Assembly (NCBI RefSeq): GCF_001411555.2
Contig: NC_049911.1
Span: 1,240,001 to 1,304,000 of the forward strand
Origin: Juglans regia
Taxonomy: Eukaryota > Streptophyta > Magnoliopsida > Fagales > Juglandaceae
DNA length: 64,000 nt
Direction of reading: 5' to 3'
Both the position numbers and the translations under genes were made by a program. Below the pieces are notes generated by a model. That model was not told the DNA's origin. It searched no databases and saw nothing but the letters and a program-made list of their open reading frames with translations. Shown in pieces: positions 13,073 to 22,213 of this stretch (positions are counted from its first letter, which is position 1; each line of letters starts with the position of its first letter).

Positions 13073-13078
13073 AATAAA
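13073..13078 (+). terminator. Polyadenylation signal of DHQ-SDH copy 1
   Basis: AATAAA lies 121 nt after the stop codon within a T-rich 3' UTR. Confidence 0.5.
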
Positions 13079-13379
13079 TCTTTTGTTTCCAATAGAAACA
13101 ATTTACAAAAAAATGATTCTATAAGTTTGCAGTGCGTTTGATAATGAGAAATGGTGGGAATGAGTTTGTAGCTAATTAGTATTAGCATTATCTTTTTCCT
13201 TCTACCTTCTCTTTGCATGCCACTCTACATCATCCAATTTTCAAGCCAAAGTTAAACAATAATGGTATTGAAAACAGCTTAAACAGCCAAGAAAGGATCT
13301 TTGATCACGAATAGCATTAAAAGAGTGCATATTTCTCTATATGTGAATGGGATCCTTTTTGACAAAGAGTGAACTTTTT

Positions 13380-13497
13380 TCTTATTTTTTGACAAGCTGT
13401 AGACCAAAGGGAGAGGAAAAGGAAGAGATTTGAACCAATACCTGGCCTATATAGTTTTTGAGGCATAAGCCACAGCCAATTGAGTTACCTCAAGAAT
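13380..13497 (-). mobile_element. tRNA-derived SINE
   Basis: Read on the minus strand, an A-box-like TAACTCAATTGG (13476-13487) is followed about 40 nt later by a B-box-like GGTTCAAATCT (13426-13436), the internal RNA polymerase III promoter of tRNAs. The sequence between and around does not fold as a normal tRNA. An A-rich end (caaaaaataagaaaaaa) lies at the low-coordinate side. This is the layout of a plant SINE. Confidence 0.6.
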
Positions 13498-13749
13498 AAT
13501 AAATAATTGTGTTTCTGCATAATGTAATCACTAAAACCATCTTGGAAAACTAATATGTTGGGTCTTGAAGATGCAAACTCCAAATAAAATGATTAAAATC
13601 TGAGTATTTCCATTATGGTATCATTTAATGACTACGTTACTTTTAATAGTTGCAAATGATGCATTGTTAGCAACAAAAAATAGTTTTTTGCAGATTTTTC
13701 GTTGTAGGAGCTCCAATCTCTTGTAGGCGTACTTAATTCCTACCATGAG

Positions 13750-13866
13750 TGTAAAGGACGTGTCCCACCATCGATTGTGATCGCTAACCTGCAAATCAAT
13801 AAGTGGGCGGCGTGGTGCGCCTGCTGTGACACATCTGATGCTTAAGTCAATAATAAGTGAGAGATC
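13750..13866 (-). repeat. 3' LTR remnant of the Tat-like element
   Basis: 117 bp, aligned to 17592-17708 with scattered substitutions. Beyond 13866 the similarity stops abruptly at the second RNase H coding sequence, so the U3 part was removed by the deletion that took the integrase. Confidence 0.75.
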
Positions 13867-13867
13867 A

Positions 13868-15100
13868 TGTGGACTCCTATCCCTTGCTAGCATGACAAGA
13901 AGAGCCATCTACAAAAAGGACCTAGGATTTTCCTGTCAAGGCGACGACCATTTCAGGTGGGAAACATAAGAACTCGACAATAAAGTCCGCCAACGCCTGC
14001 CCTTTCACGGCCTTCCTTGGCAAGTACTCGATGTCAAACTAAATGAGCTTGATTGACCACCCGACTAATCTCCCCGAGTTGTCTGGTCTTTGCAACACTT
14101 TTACCGGTGAGTTTTCTGTTAGCACTTTGATTGAGTGGGCCTCGAAGTACAAGCGTAACCTCCTGGACGCTGTCACCAAGGCGAACACCAACATCTCTAT
14201 TCGCGGATACCTGTCTTCTGCTCCCTTTAAGGTGTGACTTGTGTAGTACACAAGCAGTTGCGCCGCCCCTTCTTCATTGACAAGGACGGCTGAAACGGCG
14301 TGAGGGGATACTACTAGATATGCATAGTGTGTCTCTTTCTATAGGTTGCCTTAGAAGTGGCGGATTGGTTAAATGCTGCTTCAGCTTTTGGGAAGCTTCG
14401 TCACATTCTTTGTTCCATGGGTGTACCTTTCGTAATACCCTAAAGAAAGGGAGACATCTGTTTGTGGATCTAGATACGAACTTGTTCAAGTCTGTTATTC
14501 TTCCCACCAACTGTTGCGTGTCATTTAGGCTCTTTGGCCGCTTCACGTTCATGATTGCTTTAATTTTTTCTGGGGAGGCTTTAATTCCTCTTTCTAACAC
14601 AATGAACCCTAGAAATTTACCCGACCCTACTCCAAATGCGCACTTTGATGGGTTCAACTTCATCTTGTACTACCGCAGTAGTGTGAATGCTTCCCTTAGG
14701 TAGGCCAGATGTTGGGCGGGCTCTTTGCTTTTATCTAACAAGTCATCCATGTAAACTTCCATGGTCTGCCATATTTGGTTCTTAAACATCCGGTTGACTA
14801 GCTTCTGGTAGGTTGCTTCTGTGTTCTTCAGGTCAAACAGGATGACTTGGTAGCAATACAACCCACGGTCTGTGATAAATGAGGTCTTTTCTTCGTTTGC
14901 TAATTACATTCGGATTTGATTATAGCCTGAATAGACATCCATAAAGCTCAACATCCTGTGCCCTGCAATGGCGTCCACGATGACATCGATTCATAGTAGG
15001 GAAAGCTATCTTTTGGGTAGGCTTTATTTAGGTCGGTGAAGTCCACGCACATTCTTCACTTCCCATTTGCCTTCTTTATTAGGACAACATTGGATAGCCA
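13868..15100 (-). pseudogene. Ty3/gypsy reverse transcriptase and RNase H remnant
   Basis: Read leftward: a palm-domain stretch with MYCYQVILFDLKNTEATYQ and the catalytic VYMDDLL box (14861-14670); the FLGFIVLERGIKASPEKI thumb region (14663-14274); an RNase H part (YYTSHTLKGAEDRYPRIE, 14251-14039); DIEYLPRKAVKGQALADF after it; and near 13905 the start of a second, archaeal-type RNase H (VDGSS). Stop codons and frame changes separate the pieces. Confidence 0.85.
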
Positions 15101-15840
15101 TTCGGGATAATGGGCTTTCTTGATGAACTATGTGGCGAGCAGGCATTCGACTTCCTTGGTATGGCTATGTATTTCTCCGTGCTGAACGATCTTATTTTTT
15201 TATGCACCTTTTTGTGTGTGGGGTCCACGCACAGTTAATGTTCAATAATGTTGTTATCAATACCAGACATATCTTCATGACTCCAGGCGAATACATCCCA
15301 GTGCTCTACTAACAATTGCTTTAGGGCCTCTCAGTCTTCTGGAGGGATCTCAATTTCAATCCTCATCGTTGTGTTGGGGTGATCTGGGTATAACGTTACG
15401 ATCTCCAAGGGCTCACTCGCCTCTACTAGTTGTAGGTTTTGTTCATCCCTCACCTCTACACCTTTGTCCATAAGGACTATAGAGGGTGGGGGCAATGTGT
15501 TCTAACCATCCTTTTGGGCGGCCTGGTCATCGCCGCCTCTGATAGTGCATACTTATCCTCATTTGCTCCTTAGTTCCTACTTATAACACTCACGTACTAA
15601 GGCTTGTTCGCCTCGTGCTTCCTCCACTCTACCTTCAGTTGGGAACTTCATCTTGATGTGGAACATGGACGTAACTGACTTGAGATTGTTCAATGATGGT
15701 CGCCCTAGTATAGCATTATACAAGGAGGGCATCTTCACGATAAGAAATCGGTCATGTGGTCGGGGTACGCATCCATTTTCCCGTCGTGACCGAGAGGGTA
15801 ATGGCGCCTAATGGTTGGATCAAATCCCCAGAGAAGCCTT

Positions 15841-16122
15841 TCAGTGGTGTCGTGATGGTCTCAGCTTAGTGGCATCTATGCCCATATTTACAAAAGCTTC
15901 CCAAAATAATATGTCTGTTGAGCTCCCATTGTCAATGAGGATGCACTTGGTAGTATAATTAGCGACCAGGATGGTTACCACTAGCGCATCATCATGAGAG
16001 TACAATACTCCTTCACAATCTTCTTCTCCAAAAGAGATAGTTACTGAGATGTCAAGTTTTTGGTGCTTGGACGTCTTGTCCTCTACATAAATTTCCTCAT
16101 ATCTTGCCCTTCTGCTAAACAA
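15841..16122 (-). pseudogene. Ty3/gypsy aspartic protease remnant
   Basis: The frame contains ISFGEEDCEGVLYSHDDALV, followed by the protease-like box CILIDNGSSTDILFWEAF, typical of the gag-protease junction of Tat-type elements. The usual D-S/T-G triad appears as DNG in this branch. Confidence 0.75.
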
Positions 16123-16519
16123 GGATACACCGCCCCCAGCAAATCTGCCTGCTATTGTTCTTATTTCGCCTAGGGGTCATGTCTCTATCGTTATGAGGCG
16201 CCATGTCCTTATCGTTATTATGGGTGTCTTCCCTCTATGGGCGCTGTTTATTCGGGCTGCTGCTTCTACGGGGGTTATGTCCTTTCTCAAATCGTCATTT
16301 GGGTTTTGCCCGCTCTGCGACCATTCGTTCAAGCTCTCTAGTGCCCGCCAACTTAGTCACTCTCTTCTTCATGGTCGTGTAATCATCTGTCGAGTGTGAG
16401 CTTGTTTGATGGAATTTGCAGTAGCGACTGCTGGTTCTGGGCTATCAATATTCTCTTCCTGAATCTTCATTTTCTTCCACGTTCAAATTATTGTGGATGA
16501 GTCGGGTATTATGCTCTTG

Positions 16520-17522
16520 TCATCTTTCGTGCCTCTTGTCTTGATGGTTTGGTGCAGTTTTTTTGTCTCCCAAACTACCTTTGCGTTCCGCCTTTGGCTC
16601 CCCTTTCCTTGGCTCTATAAGAGCCTGTAATGTATCCTCGGCGTTGACGAAATCATCCATCTTGTCCATGAACTCTCTCAGGGTAGAGGGGGTCTTTCTA
16701 ACCAATTCAACCATGAAAGGGCTGCATGGCCAGATCTCGTCTAACAGGGCGACTAGAGTGATATTCTCGTCTTGGTCATCTGTCTTCAACCTTTATTTAT
16801 TAAAGCGGGTGAGGTATGTTTTTAGGCTCTTTTCTTCCCTCTATTTGACAGTCAGGAGGTACGCCACTGCATGGGTGTCTACGCCTCCTATTGGGCATAA
16901 ATTGTGTTAAGAATTGCCTAGTTAACTCTTCAAAACTATCAATCGATTCCAGCCAGAGCGTTCCAAACCATCCTCTCTCCATTCCCCTCAGAGTTAGGGG
17001 AAAAGATCAGCATACGATTTCTTTTGAGAAACCGTGGAGTGTGATATGCGCCTTAAAGTTGTCCAAGTGATCTACCGAGTCCTTGGACCCGTCATACATC
17101 TCTATCTGTGGCACTTTAAATTTCGACGGGAGTGACACGACCATTACTTTGGTGCTATAAGGCAAATCCGTGCGGCTCAGCAATTGTTCCACCGAGAAAG
17201 ATCCTCCCATCTTCTTCACCATCTCCCCGTACTTGTCGGCGAGCCTGCGTAGCTTGTCATGCAATTTTTTCTTTTCCACATCCTCCACGTTCACTCCCTT
17301 ATTGCTATGTGCTTCTCATTTTCTCTGTTCGCTATGGCATGGTATGGTAGCATCACTGAGCTCAATGTTGCGGTGCTTGAGTTCCTCGTTCTCTTTCCTT
17401 AGGTTTTCCATGGCGTCTAACGCCATCTTCAGCTTTTCTTCAGTTGCCGCTAATCGTGTTTCCATGTTTGCAAGCGTCGCTTTCGGTTCACGAGTTGCTT
17501 GAGAACGTGTCACGGTCGGCAT
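16520..17522 (-). pseudogene. Ty3/gypsy gag remnant
   Basis: Four fragments in different frames: a coiled-coil N-terminus (MPTVTRSQATREPKATLAN, then LEKLKMALDAMENL-like heptads; 17522-17316), a linker with PLPSKFKVPQIEMYDGSKD-type sequence (17294-17007), the capsid core WFGTLWLESIDSFEELTRQF (16982-16800) and its end with DFVNAEDTLQALIEPRKGEP (16789-16520). Several frameshifts; non-functional. Confidence 0.8.
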
Positions 17523-17572
17523 GAGAGTACCACGTTGAAGTCCAATGAAAAACTAAAATCACAAATTACAAT

Positions 17573-17590
17573 ATCTCACAGACGGCGCCA
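17573..17590 (-). other. Primer binding site of the Tat-like element
   Basis: Minus-strand TGGCGCCGTCTGTGAGAT lies one base inside the LTR end (TTTACA). TGGCGCC-type sites of this form are usual in plant Ty3/gypsy elements. Confidence 0.7.
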
Positions 17591-17591
17591 C

Positions 17592-17780
17592 TGTAAAGGA
17601 CGTGTCTCACCACTGGTCATGATCGTTAACCTGCAAATAGTTAAGTGGGTGGCGTGGTGCGCTTGTGACAACTTTGATGCTTAAGTCAGTAATGAGTAAA
17701 AGATAATAATTTAAGAATATATAATCAAATCGATTGAAGGTTACATGTTGCCCCTATATATAAGCATGGAAAATATTGGA
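17592..17780 (-). repeat. 5' LTR of the Tat-like element (outer end uncertain)
   Basis: It starts on the plus strand at tgtaaaggacgtg, next to the primer binding site. A minus-strand TATATATAG near 17753-17763 could be the LTR promoter. The outer boundary cannot be placed because the other LTR is truncated. Confidence 0.6.
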
Positions 17781-19060
17781 TGAATACTATGAACTGATTA
17801 ACTTTGCAACCTATTTTTTCTAACGAATATTAAAATCGTTTAAAAGTCATTTTTTATTGATAGATCCCTACAATTATCTTTTTCAAACATTTACACAATT
17901 AGAGAAATAAAAATGATACTATGTGAACCCTTTTTTAATTTTTTTAAAAAAAAATATTTGGAAAGGATAATTATAACTTAAGCTTGGTCCATTTTTGGTA
18001 CCACAATTGTTGCAAAGCTTGGAGTCTTGTTTACTAGTGAGTTATATATTGACATGCAAATGTTTTTTCACATAAACTTTTGTTTGGGTTGAAAGGCAGA
18101 TACTTAATATGAACATCTAAGGGGCACAGACCAAACCAAATGGCAATTATGTAACATGGTTGGAAATCATTTCTCGAACACATATGAATATCTAACGTTG
18201 TCCCAAAAACACACCGAAAAAAATAAATGTCATAAACCTCACTTTGTGAGATTTTGATTTCCTATACTCTTTGGCCAAGAGCAGGACAGAATGAGACCAA
18301 AAAAAATATATAAAATAATGTTTGATCCTGTCCTCCAACCTCCATTCTCTTTTTTGTCTAACTTAGCAACAACCCACCTAATACACCCAACAAATCGATA
18401 TATTCTGTGTCTTTTTTCAAAAAAAAAAGAAAAAAACAAGAAGAAGAGCAAAGAGAAAATAGGTTACCACCTTTTCCTATCCTAGAAATTAAGATAGCAT
18501 GGATTGGCGGGTCAATTTTTTCAAATAATGGATATATATATATATATATATATATAGTACCATGCACAATTTCTAGCTGACGTGGCTCAATTCTTGATCG
18601 TTGCTCCTATGTATGCACACGACTTTCAGTTACAACCTTAATTAGTTTAGGAAGTAATATGCTTTGATCGTTGTTGGCTAGCACCTACTTTTCTCTTTTG
18701 TTTTTTTTTTTTCTTTTTTTTTTAGGTAAAAGAAAGAAGTTTGTTACGTGTAATCTCGTAGAGTGGATTGAAGGAATTGATCAGTAGATAAAGCCTATAA
18801 AGGTGCATTAAAAAAAAAAAAAAACTGTTACAAACACAAAAAAAACTACATAAAATAAACTCATAAATTGATGTAAATTTATGAAATCGATCCGTTAGAT
18901 CTACTTTTATAATAAAAGTAATTTTATAATATGACGTATCATGTCAAAACACATCAATTTCTGAATTTATGCTAGCTAGAATCAAGGAACTGATTTTGTA
19001 AATTTCATAGCATTAAACGTTGTAAGTTTCCTTAGTTTTGTATATAATCAGATTATGTAT
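17781..19060. other. AT-rich intergenic DNA
   Basis: No gene is seen. It holds a (TA)12 microsatellite at 18533-18556, poly(T) and poly(A) runs near 18700 and 18810, and from about 18800 a sequence (gatctactttataataaaagt, then tcatgtcaaaacacatc) related to 50990-51075, probably a dispersed repeat. Confidence 0.5.
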
Positions 19061-19064
19061 AGCA

Positions 19065-19310
19065 ATGAAACCAAAGCGAGAGCCACTCTCTAACGAGACC
19101 TTTAGTACTTCATCCTCGCCAATGACTTCTCCTATTGGGTCCTCTCTGTCATCACCTTCTGATAATCTCATTATCACCATTAATACTACCATAACTGTCA
19201 ATGAAAAATTCACTCCCGCTATCTTTCCTCAATGGCGAGCCTAGTTTGAAGCACTACTAATGGTTATGGCCTCATGAATTTTGTCACCTACCCAATCTAG
19301 TACATCAATC
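19065..19310 (+). pseudogene. Possible Ty1/copia gag N-terminus remnant
   Basis: The frame reads a Ser/Thr-rich leader, then TITVNEKFTPAIFPQWRA, a stop at 19242, FEALL, and after a frame change GYGLMNFVT. This resembles the start of copia gag, where a substrate-like W-R/K is followed by a short linker and a G-Y-x-L-x-x-F-V box. No other copia domain follows, so it is a small decayed fragment. Confidence 0.4.
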
Positions 19311-20690
19311 TTCACATCATTGTAACCTACCTAAACCACAACAATAACAAAGTTGTCATGGTCACCGAAGTTAAAAAGATTTAACCAAATTAATATTTAG
19401 TAGTTTTAGAATTTTTGGATCAAAGGTTAAATTTTTAATAATTAGTATTAGAATAGGAACCACGTTATGAATTAAAGTCACGAAGTGGGTAACCTATAGT
19501 CTGAATTAAAATGCATTTATATTATGTATGAGCATAATATGAATTATTAAGTCATTGAATACTGATATATGAGTGGAACTACTAAAAGGAAAAAAGGTTA
19601 TCATCGAGTCAGTGTCGATAAAATGGACCACAATGGACGTTATGATCTTGAAGGTTAAAAATTTAACCAAATTATTATCTAACAATTTTCAGTCTTTTGG
19701 ATCAATGATGGAGTCTTTAACAAGAGTATAAGAAAATTTGGGGGGGGGGGGGGTCAAAATAAATTTGATAGCAAAGAAACAACATTAAATATTTAAAAAA
19801 CACTAAGGATCAAGGTAGATTAGGGTTTACGAACTTCTGCATGAACATATAATTTATTGTGGAATTTATTACAATAATAATAAAAAAAGCTCAAAATATT
19901 AACTTTTTTAACGGCAATTCATAATATGTAAATGATCACTGATATGATGAATATGTCAATAATAAATAAGAAATGATAATTATTATACGATATTTATATA
20001 TTCTACGATTACACCTAGTATTATTCATAATAAATAAATTAATAAATAAGTTTTTTCTAAAATAATTAAAATTAGGAGGGAGGGCCATACCAAAACTTCA
20101 GGAGTCTTTGAATGCAACTTGCAGTAAAATTATGAGAGAATTGACATTTTGGTAAAACAAACTTTACAGATTAATTAGTCACCTACCTTTTATGACGAGC
20201 CGCCCTGCGCCCACAAGTTTCCAATGCCCAATAAGACAGCTCGACCGCTCGCCCACGTGGCGGCTTTCTCTACCTAACTCCAACGGTGAATTGCCGATTC
20301 CTTGAACGCAACAAACGTTAGCTGGTTCACCAGTGAATTGCCGATTCCTCAGACCACAACAAAACAACGTGCCTATATCTATAGAAATGTAAAAGATTAT
20401 TAGTTCACAATCAAATATAATGCGGGGATAGTACAACAAAATCTACCAAAAATACTTCAACAATTTTTATTGAACTATGTCATCAATTGGATCGTATACA
20501 AACAAAATCAGACTCCACACAAAAAGAGCGAACCACATCTAATCTCCATCAAATGTCCAATAAATTGATTTATTGTCTGTCAATCAATTTAACCATAGTT
20601 TATAATTAAGATATCTCATAAAAAATAGTATAGTACTATAAAAATACAAAAATGATACATTCAGTTGCCTCATGTAAGCGTTACGTAAGC
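19311..20690. other. Intergenic DNA with divergent direct repeats and a G14 run
   Basis: No gene is seen. The segment aatttaaccaaat...ttttggatcaa occurs twice (about 19370-19430 and 19650-19705), an old direct duplication. A run of 14 G occupies 19740-19753. The short unit gtgaattgccgattcct occurs twice, near 20286 and 20331. Confidence 0.5.
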
Positions 20691-21350
20691 AGCTGTTGAT
20701 GTGGAAGAAAAAAAACCAAAACGCACCGTTTTGGACAACGAAGCCACAAGCTCTCGATCATTCTCTCCTCAGTTTTCATTTGCAATTCCCTCCCTCTGTG
20801 TTTCCTCTCTCGATCATTCCACGAAGTCCCTCCCCTCGAAGCATCTCCCTTTCTCGACGGCACGTCCCTCCCCTAAAGGCACGTCCCTCCACTTGAAGCC
20901 GCTGTCCTCCCTTCCTTAGTGTCATGATGGAAGTTTGAGACCCACACTGAGTCGTCTTTGATTCCTCCTTTTTACTGGGTGTTTCGCATGTAAAGTTATT
21001 TGATCTTGAGGCTTTACTTCTTGGCCAATTGGTATCCAGCATGTTGAAACTTCACCCTAGTTCTAGTTGGAATCTGCGAGGAACTAGAAAATACCCACGA
21101 AAGTGACCCACACGGAGGAGAAGACCAATTCGATGGTAGTGGCTACGGCCTCTTGAAGATGACCCACACGAAGCATATGACCCACATGAGGAAGATGACC
21201 CATGCAAATTCCCGCACATATCCACTTGAAGATTTGAAGACCACGAAGTTGAAGACGAGCTCGAGAGGAAGACCACACTAATGACACCACGAAGCCGAAG
21301 ACGAGCTCGAAGACCATTGACCAAAGCACCAACGCAAGAAGCAGGAATCT
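20691..21350. other. GC-richer island with short GACCCAC/CGAAG repeats, unassigned
   Basis: Pyrimidine-rich sequence (20750-20920) is followed by a stretch where gacccacac/t recurs four times (about 21100-21205) and gaagacgagctcga recurs twice (about 21250 and 21297). Open frames on both strands are low in complexity and match no family I know. It may be an LTR or a decayed transposon. Confidence 0.35.
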
Positions 21351-21459
21351 AAAAATGCGTTCTTTGTTTTGTTTTGTTTTATTTTTAATAGCAGATGACG
21401 TGCCATTATCTGCACAAACTATAGCCGGTAACTGTACATAGCATGATTGATAGAAATAA

Positions 21460-21580
21460 ATCATTTAAGTCCTCAATCTTATGAACATAGTGGATATTCA
21501 TATGATTTAATTCTATGCATGTGTCTCGGGGACACATGATTTATGTTGAGAACATAGGACTAAATCATTCAAAAAAAGTC
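21460..21580. repeat. Short foldback element with nested hairpins
   Basis: Outer arms aatcatttaagtcct and aggactaaatcatt pair imperfectly. Inside lies a perfect 8-bp stem CATGTGTC/GACACATG with loop tcggg (about 21517-21537). The element resembles a tiny MITE. Confidence 0.45.
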
Positions 21581-22052
21581 TCGAAAAAGAAGGTTGTCAG
21601 TTCTTCTTATCATTACAATTAACAATCTACAATAAACTTAAGGGTTTTGGGAGTAAGAAATTGGACATAATTATGATTTTAAGTTATAATAAATTATGAA
21701 AAAATAACTATTGAGCAAAATTAATAATAAAAAAAAACTACATTAACAGATTTATATTGAAAATAAGAATTAAAGTCCAATGCCAAAGTATTATGGGTCA
21801 GTGTCCACTGCTGAAAATATGTTACAATTGTACTCATTTTATTTTGTGATTTTATATTTAATTTATTAAAAGAAAAAAGAGGTATGTTTTTTTTATTTTT
21901 TTTTTATTTTTAAATCCTGCTTGAAGTAGTATTGAAATTTAAAGCAAGACCAGCTAACGGTCATCTTTCTTTATAAATTGAAGGTTCTAAGTCTCAGCAC
22001 TCGGCAGCACGATAGACGGTTACAAACTTACAGCTGACCGCTTTTCCTTCTC
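21581..22052. other. AT-rich upstream region of DHQ-SDH copy 2
   Basis: No gene or clear repeat is seen apart from A/T runs near 21885-21910. Confidence 0.5.
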
Positions 22053-22065
22053 CTATATATACAAA

Positions 22066-22079
22066 TATATAAATATATA
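22066..22079 (+). promoter_or_regulatory. Candidate TATA region of DHQ-SDH copy 2
   Basis: TATATAAATATATA lies about 140 bp before the ATG. It is followed by a CT-rich leader (ctctctcccgctccctctg), typical of plant core promoters. The assignment is from position only. Confidence 0.45.
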
Positions 22080-22213
22080 CACGCACACCTAACCCCGCCC
22101 ACCAACACTCTCTCCCGCTCCCTCTGTTTCTCTCTTTCTTTCTCTTTCCTATACATTCAGCAAAAGACTCAGCTCGCCAACTTATCTGTTCAAACCTCAA
22201 GCTCTCAGGCACA

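Larger units (their letters stand above)
13750..17780 (-). mobile_element. Ty3/gypsy LTR retrotransposon (Tat-like), integrase deleted
   Basis: On the minus strand the order is 5' LTR (from about 17780 down to 17592), primer binding site, gag, protease, reverse transcriptase/RNase H, the start of a second RNase H, then directly a remnant of the 3' LTR (13750-13866). Both LTR pieces begin on the plus strand with tgtaaaggacgtgtc and stay similar for about 115 bp. No integrase is present. A second RNase H domain (LFVDGSSCHASKG) next to the 3' LTR points to the Tat branch. Many stops make it non-functional. Confidence 0.85.

Noticed and set aside
19740..19753. Run of 14 G as a possible G-quadruplex or regulatory tract
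   Set aside because: An isolated homopolymer in AT-rich repeat debris is more likely a polymerase or assembly slippage product; no gene context supports a role.
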